Assembly (NCBI GenBank): GCA_017504655.1
Contig: JAFVQT010000014.1
Location: 1-52,735 of the forward strand
Direction: 5' to 3'
DNA: 52,735 nt
Source: Clostridia bacterium
Lineage (GTDB): Bacteria > Bacillota > Clostridia > Christensenellales > Borkfalkiaceae
In this document: positions 1 to 8,845 of the stretch, piece by piece
How the letters are laid out: each line of letters starts with the position of its first letter
Position numbering within the stretch: position 1 is the stretch's first letter
The notes under the pieces: model-generated
Told to the model about the DNA's origin: nothing
The model's input: only the letters and a program-made list of their open reading frames with translations
The model's database searches: none
Made by a program: the position numbers and the translations under genes

Positions 1-201
1 CCATCCGCAATTTATTGCGGTATATCATCCGTCCGAAAACGAGTATATCTCGCTTTCGGGCGAGTATCTCATCATTACGGAGTTTTTTTGCACGCTAATG
101 CGTGATGATATGCAAAAAAGAGCGAGGGAATCGCTCTTTTTGATGATATCCACCACACTTCGTGCGGTGATAATATGCCATTACTCTGTAATGGATAAAA
201 T
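1..201. repeat. Short-hairpin array with GATGATAT separators (left end cut by window)
   Basis: At least six short inverted repeats follow one another: 5-10/15-20, 33-43/49-59, 91-95/100-104, 115-125/131-141, 151-158/162-169 and 178-184/188-194. Between them stand copies of an 8-bp word. It reads GATGATAT at 104-111 and 142-149, GATAATAT at 169-176, and is inverted as ATATCATC at 22-29 with a degraded copy at 66-73. Stems differ in sequence while the separator is kept. No open frame here looks like a gene. It is probably a noncoding repeat of REP or MITE type; its function is unknown. Confidence 0.7.
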
Positions 202-229
202 TTGCTCGTATTCACCCTATGCCAACAAA

Positions 230-267
230 CCAAAAAGACTAATGCAAGAATGCATTAGTCTTTTTGG
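230..267 (-). terminator. Terminator of the tRNA cluster
   Basis: A perfect 17-bp stem (230-246 with 251-267) has a 4-nt loop. Read on the minus strand it lies directly after the tRNA-Tyr CCA end, and its descending arm ends in a T-rich stretch, as in an intrinsic terminator. Confidence 0.85.
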
Positions 268-352
<85 letters not shown>

Positions 353-384
353 ATATATTAATTCGTTTTTACGATTGTTTGCAG

Positions 385-460
385 TGGAGCTGGCGATTGG
401 AATCGAACCCACAACCTGCTGATTACAAGTCAGCTGCTCTGCCAATTGAGCTACACCAGC
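385..460 (-). tRNA. tRNA-Thr (TGT)
   Basis: A 76-nt cloverleaf with anticodon TGT, acceptor stem of 454-460 with 389-395, discriminator U and an encoded CCA at 385-387. Fifth gene of the minus-strand tRNA cluster. Confidence 0.95.
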
Positions 461-474
461 ATAACCCATTAATA

Positions 475-550
475 TGGTGCCCTAGGGCGGAATCGAACCA
501 CCGACAGGCAGATTTTCAGTCTGCTGCTCTACCGACTGAGCTACCAGGGC
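475..550 (-). tRNA. tRNA-Phe (GAA)
   Basis: A 76-nt cloverleaf with anticodon GAA, acceptor GCCCTGG against CTAGGGC, discriminator A and encoded CCA at 475-477. Fourth gene of the minus-strand cluster. Confidence 0.96.
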
Positions 551-584
551 ATATTTAAGCCCTTGATTACTCAAAGGCTTATTT

Positions 585-661
585 TGGCGACCTGGAAGGG
601 ACTCGAACCCTCGACCTCTAGCGTGACAGGCTAGCGTTCTAACCAACTGAACTACCAGGCC
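585..661 (-). tRNA. tRNA-Asp (GTC)
   Basis: A 77-nt cloverleaf with anticodon GTC, acceptor GGCCTGG against CCAGGTC, discriminator G (expected for tRNA-Asp) and encoded CCA at 585-587. Third gene of the cluster. Confidence 0.96.
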
Positions 662-681
662 ATATTAAGTTTTGCGTGAAC

Positions 682-758
682 TGGTGGGCCTTCTAGGACT
701 CGAACCTAGGACCGGCCGGTTATGAGCCGGCTGCTCTAACCAACTGAGCTAAAGGCCC
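682..758 (-). tRNA. tRNA with CAT anticodon (elongator Met or Ile2)
   Basis: A 77-nt cloverleaf with anticodon CAT, acceptor GGGCCTT against AAGGCCC and encoded CCA at 682-684. The first acceptor pair is G-C, so it is not initiator tRNA. The acceptor and anticodon-arm sequence resemble firmicute tRNAs whose C34 is changed to lysidine to read AUA (Ile2), but sequence alone does not separate this from elongator Met. Confidence 0.85.
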
Positions 759-772
759 GTGTCACGATGAAG

Positions 773-848
773 TGGTCGGGGTGAAGAGACTCGAACTCCC
801 GACCCCATGGTCCCAAACCACGTGCGCTACCAACTGCGCTACACCCCG
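773..848 (-). tRNA. tRNA-Pro (TGG)
   Basis: A 76-nt cloverleaf with anticodon TGG, acceptor CGGGGTG against CACCCCG, discriminator A and encoded CCA at 773-775. First gene of the minus-strand cluster, 24 nt downstream of the promoter -10 box. Confidence 0.96.
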
Positions 849-872
849 TCAACTTACGTTCAACGCTCGTAT

Positions 873-901
873 ATAATATCATACGCCAAAATATTTGTCA
901 A
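873..901 (-). promoter_or_regulatory. Promoter of the tRNA cluster
   Basis: On the minus strand, a perfect TTGACA (896-901) and TATTAT (873-878) are separated by 17 bp. This is a strong housekeeping-sigma promoter just upstream of tRNA-Pro, as expected for a stable-RNA operon. Confidence 0.9.
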
Positions 902-1201
902 GCATTTTTCCGAGGTTTTTTTAAGATTTTTTCAAACTTATAAAATTGTTTAAAACTGCTTAATTTATCTGATATTTTTGACAAATCAAGCCCTTTAAGG
1001 GCAAAAAATTATTCCTTTTTTACATTTTATGCTTTTGCCGATTTAGGTCTGTTGAGATTGCCTGCAAATAAAAATTTAAAAAGAAAGCTACAAAAATTAT
1101 TTAGGGCTAAAAATCAAGGTTTTGCCTTGAATTATTAAAACTTTGCCAAACAAAGCTTCTTTTTTATGACAATAATTGAATATTTTGCGTTAAAATTTGT
1201 G
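902..1201. other. AT-rich intergenic stretch without a gene
   Basis: No convincing coding frame is seen. Two small hairpins stand out, GCCCT-TTA-AGGGC near 987-999 and TCAAGG-TTTTG-CCTTGA near 1112-1128. Neither has the form of a clear terminator for a neighbouring gene. Confidence 0.5.
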
Positions 1202-1231
1202 TTGACAGAGATTGATAATGAGGGGTATACT
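1202..1231 (+). promoter_or_regulatory. Promoter of the giant secreted protein
   Basis: TTGACA at 1202-1207 and TATACT at 1226-1231 have an 18-bp spacer. The predicted start near 1238 gives a leader of about 120 nt. That leader holds a GC-rich hairpin near 1256-1271 and a small hairpin (1333-1337/1342-1346) just before the AGGAGG ribosome site at 1349-1354. Confidence 0.8.
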
Positions 1232-1358
1232 ATATGCGCATTATAATATTGTTTCTGTGCGCGTACACGCGCATAGTGCGTGCGGTTTATGTTAGGCGAA
1301 TAGTGCATACAGTAAAATTATAAATCTAATTATGGCTTAATAGCCAATAGGAGGAAAA

Positions 1359-4300
1359 ATGACAAAAAGTAAAAAAGTGAAAGCATCGTTTCTTTTTGGC
1401 TTAATTGCTGTTTTGGCATTGTGCTTAGGCATTGCGTTTGGTAAAGCGCCGGCGCTTAAGGCTCATGCTGAAACCTTATCTGCTGAGAATTGGACGCTTG
1501 CTATTGAGGGTGACTATGAGTTCCGTATTCAAAACGGTAACACTTATTGGACCACCTACACAAACAGCGTAACAACTGCAAGCATGCTCGATTACACCGA
1601 GATAAACGGTAAAACGCTTTCTCAGATAAATGCAGAAAATCCCGGTGCGATTACCGTTACGTTGCAGCCTGCAGGGGGAACAATAGGTAGCTTTTACCGT
1701 GTGTCAATTAATAGCGAAGCAATTGACATGGACCGTCTCGACCTTGGAACTGTAGTAGTAAGGGCGGGTTGGTCGCATACAGACGCAAACGGTACGTACA
1801 CAATAGATACCGACTTGTATTTTGCGCACAAGCAAACTACAACAAGCCAGGGTGATACGTGGAGATATATCCCAAAGACAAGCGTCGTAGATATCTCGGA
1901 CGATATCGTCCTGCAAGACCAAGGCGTTATTGCAACTAATACACGTTCTATTTTATTAAAAACGACGGGTACGGATTATTGGGGAGGTTCTACTCCTAAC
2001 GAACATGGTGGAGCGTTCTTGCACATGCTTTACGTTAACGGAAAGAGCGTTAAGCAGTGGAATAATGAGGCGCACGCTGCACTTAATGCAGGTGATATAA
2101 CAGATATAACCTACGGTTCGGGACACGGAACTATTAGCGGTAACAAGGGTATTTACGCACCCATCTTCGTTTGGAACGCTTCATACGAAGCAGGTGTTGG
2201 TGGATGTTACGTTCAAACCTGGATTCCTACCGGCTATATTGACAACGTAAGCTCGTTTAAGGTTGGTAAAGGTATGGGCTGGTTGACTGACGCCGGCACG
2301 TTATATTACGTTGCTAAAGACGTAGAGTATGTAAAGTCCAGCCATAGCTTTATAAAAGTTAATTCAAGCGTAGATATTACCGATGCGTTTGGTATCATCG
2401 CACAAGATTATACGTCATCAAACGGTACTATGCTTTACTATCTCCATACAAACAACACGCAGTATTGGACTCAGCAATATGGCTCGACGGGAGATTATTC
2501 AATCAACGAGGCTGAATGGAAGGGCGTTGCGGATGTCAGCTTACAGGGCGGTGCCGTTCAAATGTCTTACATTGAATTTAACGGTAGAAAGCTTTACGAT
2601 ATAAACGCCGGTGATAACAATGCGTACGGCGCAACGCAAGGCAATATTGCGAGCGGTAGTAAATATGCGCCGATCTTAGCATTTTTAACTCCGCAAGAGG
2701 TCGGTAATGCAATTAAGATTATGGTTCCTTCTGCATACCCAAGTGGTTCGGGTACTGCTGCCGATAACCATCATACCATAACCATTAAACAAGGCTTCTA
2801 CGTAGTAGATACCTCAACGAACATAAAGTACGAGGTAACTGAGGATATTCAATGGGATTATGAAGGCGGTGCATGGGGCAAACACGTTAACAAAATAGAA
2901 ACTGAAGTTACTATGGCGACGATGTTCGGCTCGGAAAGTGACGCGTTTGCAGGTATTGCACTTGAGGGTAGCGACTATGGGGTTGCTCCCAGTACCTATG
3001 CCGGCGAGGTGAAAACCGCGCTCAGCTTTGCTAAGTCTACCAATTTTATAACACATATTTTAGTTGATGACGTGCCACTTCCCAGCCCGGGAGAAGCGTT
3101 CTTGAACGTTTGGGGTAACAAGGGTTACTTTACTTTCCGTACGGGTAATAACACTGCAACTAAGTTAACTGTTCTTGCAGGCTGTCAGTTCCCAACGTAT
3201 AATGCTTTATTAACAGGCGCTAACGAGGTTTACGTTACGACTGAAGACGTAACCTTTGTAAAAGGCGGTGACGGCAACTGGGTAAAGGATGAAAGTCTTA
3301 AAGAGGGGGAATATAATACCTCTATAACGACTGTAACCTACGCAAGGGATAATGCAAACAACTGGATGATGTTCAAGCTTAGCGATAAGGACTATCCGGA
3401 TGCCGATACAAATTATAATATCGGTACAACCGAAGAGCAAATTTCCAAGCTTAATCTTTACGATAAAATTATAGTAGACGGATATTCTCTCCGTTCCAGA
3501 ATTGCACAGCACGGTAACCCTATTGAGGCTCCTAAAATTAACCTTTGGGTAGCTGACTGCTTTGCAATCAGAGTTGCGGGTGCAGAAGGCTCTCTCAGCG
3601 GCGCACAAACGGTAACAATCAGGGCAGGCGCACAATTCCCCTCTTATGAATATATTACGGAAGGTGTTGAGGCTTATTACGTTACTACCGAAGAGGTTAC
3701 GTTTGAAAACGTAGGCGCAGGTGGCGGCGCATGGGAAAGACAATATAGAGCAACCTTCGTTGCGGAAGGCGAGGTTGTTGCAACAATTCCTTACCTTGTA
3801 TCTCAAGGCTTAGTAGCACCTGAAGTTCCAGAAAAAGAAGGATATAGGGGCGCATGGGAAAGTTATACTGCAAACGGTGATATAACGGTAAACGCCGTAT
3901 ACACTGAAAGATCTATGGAGTTTGCATATACTAACATAACTTCGGTTACCGATCAAGACGGATTCTTAATTCTCACACTTGCAAATAGCGACTATCAAAG
4001 TGCTCCATCAACTTGGTGGGGACCTAGTGGTTCTTCTGTAAAAGACGTTTTAAACGCTATGAAGTCTATGAATTTCCACCTCTATGGTGCAAACGGAAAT
4101 GAAATTGGCTTAGGTGGGGATGCAATCATCAACGTATGGGGGCTTACGGGTACTCTTTCTTTCTACGTAGATGGTGGAATTGGTAGTTATTCGCAGGTTT
4201 CTTTCAAAAAAGGTTGTGAAATACCTTCTTATACGCAAATAGCAAACGGTGAGAACTTCTGCTTTGAACTTATAGAAGACGTTACTTTCGTAAAGGAAAA

Positions 4301-7300
4301 CGGTGTTTGGGTAAGACAAGGCGATGCTATGGAACTTCCTGGTGACCAAGTTGTAGATTCCGTATACGATTCGTTTGACGATCATTACGTATTCTCAGAC
4401 CTTTACAATGAAGGATATTCTAGCTCGGCAGTATTTAAAGACGGTATTCAAAGTTTAGTCTTTGGTCAAAACGCTTACGGACGTTTAACGTCAAAATCGT
4501 TTACCGTATCCTTTGATTTTATGTATACAGAGGCAGTGATGTATGACGGCTTAGAGGTTAAGCTTGGAACTGACGGACACGGTGGTAACGAAGCTCATTT
4601 TGGTTGGAGATTCTTCTTCCTCCGTCAAAATCAAGACGGTTCTACTACTCAAAATTACTGTGTGCAGTTTTTCTCAGGTTCAGCTACTGAGAGTCAAGGG
4701 GACGCTGACGGGGACGGTAATATTGCTGCCCCTGCTGTGGGTAGTCAGGCGTTTGTACAAGGCCAAACTTATAGTGTAACAATAGGTTATAAGTTGGTAG
4801 ACCCTACAAACGGTGTTGTAACGGTTTTTGCTGAAATTGACGGACTTTCTACAGGTCTTTTGACTTATACCTTAAAGGGCGATTTTATTACCTTCTGTCA
4901 AAAAACAAATCAACTTATTTTTGGTGTTAGCAATGCGTCAAAGGCAGTAGTCGGAGATGTAGGAAAGAATTTAAATCAAAGCACTAGCGCGCCTAATAAA
5001 GTTGTTTTAGACGGCGTTAAGGGTAGTGAAGATATTTATTCTGACAGTATAATTCTCCCTGAGCTTGACCCGATTGAAAACAACCAAATAGGTAAGGTTT
5101 TCGTTGGTTGGACTACGGATATAAACAATATTTCAAACTTGTATTCTGCAGGTTACGAATTTACGGTAAGCGGGGACGTAACTTTATATCCCGTTTACGT
5201 TGGATTTATGATGGATGATGGCGCGGGTGTGCGTTTGAATAACGGAACGGGTATAAGATTTACTGTTTTAGTAGACGGCGCTAGCTATGATAAATTAAGC
5301 GGTAAGATACTCGAAACGGGTACTATACTTGCGCCTACGAGTTACCTTAAAGATAAGCAATTAACTCACGAGCTTGGCAACGGCTATTTTATTGCAACCG
5401 TAGTTAAAACGTGGGCGATAGCAGAGGGCGCAAACCGTAAATACGCTATGGCGTACACAGGTATAAGCGCAGAACAATATTCAAGAGCTTTCTCGGCAAG
5501 AGGATATTTAAAAATCAATTATGATGACGGCGTAGGTTATATTTATACTGACTATAGTGAAGAAAACAACTCTAGAAGTATGTATCAAGTTGCTACCATG
5601 GCTAAAGAGGCAGGCGAGGCATCTACAACGTTAAATTCTTACGTAAACGACGTAGCTGATTTAACTGTACAAGCAAACCTTGACGTAGCAAAGACTACTG
5701 TGGCTTTAGGCAATTATGCTATTAGTAGCGTTACAAAAAACGGCAATACCGTTACCGTAACCTTCTCAAAGGCGGTAAAAGCTGCAATAATTAACGGTGA
5801 AAGAGTTGTTATGGGCTATGATAGCGCGGTGCTTGTTGACGGTCTTTCTTATAACGTAAGCAATTACAAGCTCAGCAACGACGGTTTAACGTTAGTATTT
5901 ACCTTAACCCAAAAAGAAGTTACTTTAAGTAGAATTCAATACCTTAAGCAATTAAATAAGTATTTAAGCAGAACTGATTACACGGATCTTCATTTTGCTC
6001 ACGTTAAATCACTTGTAGAAACGGCAGTTTCTACTATAAATGGTAGCGAAGATGCGAACGTGTGGAAGACAACCTTTGAAACGACGGTTGCTACTATTGA
6101 AAGAGTTAAAAATGCTGTTCAAAATCAAGCAAACGAAGGCGAAATTGTGCTTGATGCCCCTGTTCTTGGTAAGGGATTAGGCTATACAGTAACGTGGAAT
6201 GCCGTTGCAAATGCAGACTACTACACAATTTATGATGACAACGATTATCGTGAAGAAGTAGTCGTTATGGCAAGTGAAGCTTTAGTTTACGAGGCAGAGG
6301 TAGTAGGAAATCACAATATTTCGGTTGTAGCACATTCTTATTACGAAGAGTATAAAGCAAGCGCAAACAGTAACGTTGTTGCAACTCCTGAGGTAAAACA
6401 AGTATTCACTTATAAAGCAATGCTCGACGGCTTGTATAAATTCTCATCCGACCAAATGTCAACAATGGGTATTTCTACAACAGGTTGTTATTTCGACTCA
6501 AGCGACAAAAAATACTTTGTATATTACAATAAAGAAACGGGTTGGTCTCCATACGCTATCGATAGAACAGACTGGACTTCTCCTCAAGAATTCCCTGCCC
6601 ACGCTCAGAGATTAAAGGATATGGGCAACAATGTAATTTTAGTTGCGTTTGATACGACTGCATCTTATAAAGCAGACGACACGTGGGAAACAAGTAGACT
6701 TAAATACGTTATGGATACTGCTTGGTCAATCGGTATGAAAGTTCTTGTTTGCGACGAGGTGTTATATAAGCTTTCGATAAGCGAATCAGACGCAGACGGC
6801 GCAGCTACGAGTAAAGACGAAGTCTTGACGGCTATCAATAATAGGCAAGGCTTTGAAGATTACGTAACCCACCCTGCTTTCTATGGATTCTCACTTGATG
6901 ATGAGCCACATAGTAGTTATATAAGCGGAGCTTTAGCGTATACTATTCAAGCTCTTCAAGAAAAATGTTCAGCTCTTGGCGTACAGCCTTTCTATCTCTC
7001 TTGTTTATATCAAGCAGATGGCGGTGGTGTCAGTGGAACCTTGGAAAGTTATTATGAAAAGTGGTTTGATATTGACGGAGACGGTAACAATTACATTGAC
7101 TATCTTTACGTAGATATTTATACTAAACACGCAATGGGCCAACCTACAGACCGTTACAATAATTCTTATAAAGTTATTTACGGCGACAGTTTCTTGGGTA
7201 ATAAGAGCAATAATTACAAGTTCTATCAAGCTATAACTGCCCATACGCAAAACACTGATTACATCGTAACTGTTAAACAGGGTGTTCTTTTAGAAGAAGA

Positions 7301-7778
7301 TATGTATATGTCACTTCTTTATGCGGCTGCGCATGACGTAGCTGGTTACTCTTGGTTCTGTTACTTCCCGATTACGGGTGAAACGTCAGGATCTATGGTT
7401 GGCTTTGATGGAAATGGCTACGGTAACGGTATAGGAAACTCTGCGATGACAGGATATAGCTACTATAATGCGGCTAAGATTGCAGGATATCAATTTGAGC
7501 TTATTCAAGGCTTACTGGACGGCTATGAATGGACTGAAAGAACGTTAAGCGGAAATAAGCTTACAACTAAGCTTTCTAACGGCAGTCGAACTGCAACTTT
7601 CTACGTAAACGCAGACGTAACGGAGATGTCTAACAACGTTACATTTACAGGTATAAGTGGTAGCGAGTTCTATCTCGTAGGTTACGGTGTCGGTACTGAA
7701 AGTCAACCTTACGAGGTAAAAACGAACGTGACGGAGATTACGTTATCACCTGGTCAAGCGTTAATTTGTATTAGTTAA
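1359..7778 (+). CDS. Giant secreted multimodular protein with glycosidase-like C-terminal domain
   Basis: 2139 residues. A signal peptide (basic N-end, hydrophobic core, AHA|ET cleavage at about residue 37) indicates secretion. Residues 38-505 hold related beta-rich units. Three homologous modules follow at about 510-645, 653-797 and 856-988, each ending in an EDVTF or EEVTF strand before a Trp. InlB/Flg_new-like repeats lie at about 797-851 and 1231-1280, a laminin-G/concanavalin-like region at about 995-1225, and a fibronectin-III-like domain at about 1598-1685. From about 1690 a TIM-barrel-like domain carries LDDEPH (about 1846-1851); a DEP motif supplies a catalytic carboxylate in several glycosidase families. 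No LPXTG motif or anchor helix is visible, so how it stays at the surface is unknown. Substrate is unknown; polysaccharide binding and cleavage is inference. AGGAGG lies 4 nt before the ATG. Confidence 0.85.
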   Translation: MTKSKKVKASFLFGLIAVLALCLGIAFGKAPALKAHAETLSAENWTLAIEGDYEFRIQNGNTYWTTYTNSVTTASMLDYTEINGKTLSQINAENPGAITVTLQPAGGTIGSFYRVSINSEAIDMDRLDLGTVVVRAGWSHTDANGTYTIDTDLYFAHKQTTTSQGDTWRYIPKTSVVDISDDIVLQDQGVIATNTRSILLKTTGTDYWGGSTPNEHGGAFLHMLYVNGKSVKQWNNEAHAALNAGDITDITYGSGHGTISGNKGIYAPIFVWNASYEAGVGGCYVQTWIPTGYIDNVSSFKVGKGMGWLTDAGTLYYVAKDVEYVKSSHSFIKVNSSVDITDAFGIIAQDYTSSNGTMLYYLHTNNTQYWTQQYGSTGDYSINEAEWKGVADVSLQGGAVQMSYIEFNGRKLYDINAGDNNAYGATQGNIASGSKYAPILAFLTPQEVGNAIKIMVPSAYPSGSGTAADNHHTITIKQGFYVVDTSTNIKYEVTEDIQWDYEGGAWGKHVNKIETEVTMATMFGSESDAFAGIALEGSDYGVAPSTYAGEVKTALSFAKSTNFITHILVDDVPLPSPGEAFLNVWGNKGYFTFRTGNNTATKLTVLAGCQFPTYNALLTGANEVYVTTEDVTFVKGGDGNWVKDESLKEGEYNTSITTVTYARDNANNWMMFKLSDKDYPDADTNYNIGTTEEQISKLNLYDKIIVDGYSLRSRIAQHGNPIEAPKINLWVADCFAIRVAGAEGSLSGAQTVTIRAGAQFPSYEYITEGVEAYYVTTEEVTFENVGAGGGAWERQYRATFVAEGEVVATIPYLVSQGLVAPEVPEKEGYRGAWESYTANGDITVNAVYTERSMEFAYTNITSVTDQDGFLILTLANSDYQSAPSTWWGPSGSSVKDVLNAMKSMNFHLYGANGNEIGLGGDAIINVWGLTGTLSFYVDGGIGSYSQVSFKKGCEIPSYTQIANGENFCFELIEDVTFVKENGVWVRQGDAMELPGDQVVDSVYDSFDDHYVFSDLYNEGYSSSAVFKDGIQSLVFGQNAYGRLTSKSFTVSFDFMYTEAVMYDGLEVKLGTDGHGGNEAHFGWRFFFLRQNQDGSTTQNYCVQFFSGSATESQGDADGDGNIAAPAVGSQAFVQGQTYSVTIGYKLVDPTNGVVTVFAEIDGLSTGLLTYTLKGDFITFCQKTNQLIFGVSNASKAVVGDVGKNLNQSTSAPNKVVLDGVKGSEDIYSDSIILPELDPIENNQIGKVFVGWTTDINNISNLYSAGYEFTVSGDVTLYPVYVGFMMDDGAGVRLNNGTGIRFTVLVDGASYDKLSGKILETGTILAPTSYLKDKQLTHELGNGYFIATVVKTWAIAEGANRKYAMAYTGISAEQYSRAFSARGYLKINYDDGVGYIYTDYSEENNSRSMYQVATMAKEAGEASTTLNSYVNDVADLTVQANLDVAKTTVALGNYAISSVTKNGNTVTVTFSKAVKAAIINGERVVMGYDSAVLVDGLSYNVSNYKLSNDGLTLVFTLTQKEVTLSRIQYLKQLNKYLSRTDYTDLHFAHVKSLVETAVSTINGSEDANVWKTTFETTVATIERVKNAVQNQANEGEIVLDAPVLGKGLGYTVTWNAVANADYYTIYDDNDYREEVVVMASEALVYEAEVVGNHNISVVAHSYYEEYKASANSNVVATPEVKQVFTYKAMLDGLYKFSSDQMSTMGISTTGCYFDSSDKKYFVYYNKETGWSPYAIDRTDWTSPQEFPAHAQRLKDMGNNVILVAFDTTASYKADDTWETSRLKYVMDTAWSIGMKVLVCDEVLYKLSISESDADGAATSKDEVLTAINNRQGFEDYVTHPAFYGFSLDDEPHSSYISGALAYTIQALQEKCSALGVQPFYLSCLYQADGGGVSGTLESYYEKWFDIDGDGNNYIDYLYVDIYTKHAMGQPTDRYNNSYKVIYGDSFLGNKSNNYKFYQAITAHTQNTDYIVTVKQGVLLEEDMYMSLLYAAAHDVAGYSWFCYFPITGETSGSMVGFDGNGYGNGIGNSAMTGYSYYNAAKIAGYQFELIQGLLDGYEWTERTLSGNKLTTKLSNGSRTATFYVNADVTEMSNNVTFTGISGSEFYLVGYGVGTESQPYEVKTNVTEITLSPGQALICIS

Positions 7779-7792
7779 AAAGGAGAATTGTT

Positions 7793-7927
7793 ATGAAAAA
7801 AATTTATGAAAATATCAAAATTGACGTAGTATATTTCTATGAAGAGGATATCGTAAGAACTTCTCCTAATCAAGAAAGTACTGATAACATTGAGCCAATG
7901 CCTGATTTCCCTGAATTTATAGGCTAA
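7793..7927 (+). CDS. 44-residue mini-protein downstream of the giant secreted protein
   Basis: ATG at 7793, preceded by AAGGAGA at ideal spacing and only 14 nt after the stop of the giant gene. The product begins MKKIYENIKIDVVYF, continues with EEDIVRTS, and ends in an acidic, Pro-rich tail (PMPDFPEFIG). It has no signal peptide and no membrane helix. A strong terminator follows at once, so it is the last gene of the transcript. I recall short clostridial proteins of the general form MKKxYExPxIxV...DVI next to large secreted proteins, but have not verified this here. Function unknown; it could be a regulator, chaperone or peptide precursor. Confidence 0.75.
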   Translation: MKKIYENIKIDVVYFYEEDIVRTSPNQESTDNIEPMPDFPEFIG

Positions 7928-7940
7928 AATCAAAAAACTA

Positions 7941-7980
7941 AAAACGCCTTTTCGGTCAAATTGCCGAAAAGGCGTTTTTT
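7941..7980 (+). terminator. Intrinsic terminator of the secreted-protein operon
   Basis: A 15-bp stem (7941-7955 with 7964-7978) has an 8-nt loop and runs into six T. It ends the transcript of the giant protein and mini-gene. Confidence 0.9.
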
Positions 7981-8012
7981 ATGCAAAATAAGGGTAAAAT
8001 ATTTTGTTTTTA

Positions 8013-8041
8013 TTGCAAAGTATTATATTTTATTGTATAAT
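8013..8041 (+). promoter_or_regulatory. Promoter placing the start point on the ATG (leaderless)
   Basis: TTGCAA (8013-8018), a 17-bp spacer and TATAAT (8036-8041). The expected transcription start, seven bases after the -10 box, is position 8048, the A of the phosphoesterase ATG. No Shine-Dalgarno sequence precedes that ATG. Confidence 0.75.
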
Positions 8042-8047
8042 AATCAC

Positions 8048-8734
8048 ATGAGATATGCAGTAATAACGGACGTGCACTCTAATATCTTTGCCCTGAAGGC
8101 GGCATTAAAGGAGATTGACGAGCTAAAGCCCGACAAAATAATATGCCTTGGCGATATCGTTGGCAACGGCGCTTACCCTGACGAAACGGTTCAATATATC
8201 CGTAGGCGCGGGGATATACTTTGCGTAAAGGGTAACCACGATATGTTTGCTACCTTAGACCTTGCAAAGCTTCCCCCTTGCGATACGCGAATTAAGATGT
8301 TTGCTTGGCAGCAAAGAGTGCTGACAGCGTCTGCAAAGGCGTTTTTAGAGGCTCTTCCGGACGTGCTTACGTTTGAGGACTGCGGTAAGAAAATAGTGGC
8401 TTTTCACTATCCTAAAAACCAAAGAAACAGGTTTAAAGACCTCATTTATCTGCCAACTAAGGAGCAGGTTGAGTGGCTTTTTAAGGGCTTGGAGGGCGAT
8501 GTGTTTTTGTTTGGACACGAGCATACGGGCTCATTGACTGAGATTGGCGACAGGCTTTTTCTTAATTTCGGCACGCTCGGCAACATGCTCGAAAAGGACT
8601 GCGCCCGTTACGGAATTTTAGACGTAACACCCGAAAAGGTGACCTATAAGTCGATTACCTGCAATTATGACGATACAATTCCGAGAAAAAGAATGGAAGA
8701 AATCTATTCATTATTGGGCATCGAAATTAAATAA
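8048..8734 (+). CDS. Calcineurin-like metallophosphoesterase
   Basis: 228 residues with the full metal-binding set of the family in order: DVH near residue 8, GDIVGNG near 37, GNHD near 65, and GHEHTG in the C-terminal half. These bind two divalent metals that activate water for phosphoester cleavage. The size and compact form match small cytoplasmic phosphodiesterases of the YfcE type, but the substrate cannot be told. An ATG at 8048 begins MRYAVITDVHSN, the usual family start. Longer frames would run through the upstream terminator and were discarded. The gene is monocistronic between two terminators. Confidence 0.88.
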   Translation: MRYAVITDVHSNIFALKAALKEIDELKPDKIICLGDIVGNGAYPDETVQYIRRRGDILCVKGNHDMFATLDLAKLPPCDTRIKMFAWQQRVLTASAKAFLEALPDVLTFEDCGKKIVAFHYPKNQRNRFKDLIYLPTKEQVEWLFKGLEGDVFLFGHEHTGSLTEIGDRLFLNFGTLGNMLEKDCARYGILDVTPEKVTYKSITCNYDDTIPRKRMEEIYSLLGIEIK

Positions 8735-8801
8735 GGGTACATTACTTGCCTTATTTTGCAATTTTTAGTAAAAGTAATACGGGCTCGCCCCTTTTATTAG
8801 T

Positions 8802-8832
8802 GGCTATTTCATAAGAAATAGCCTTTTTTTTA
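8802..8832 (+). terminator. Terminator of the phosphoesterase gene
   Basis: A perfect 9-bp stem (8802-8810 with 8815-8823) has an ATAA loop and runs into about ten T. Confidence 0.9.
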
Positions 8833-8845
8833 TTTGCAAAAACAG

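Noticed and set aside
1..201. CRISPR array
   Set aside because: Separators are only 8 bp, the intervening parts are palindromes rather than spacers, and the word flips orientation. The same holds for 39644-39854.
3210..3806. 198-codon minus-strand frame inside the giant gene
   Set aside because: Lies antisense to the strongly supported secreted protein, has odd Cys/Tyr-rich composition and no ribosome site.
7961..8047. Longer N-terminus for the phosphoesterase
   Set aside because: It would start in the terminator and run through the promoter; the family start is at 8048.
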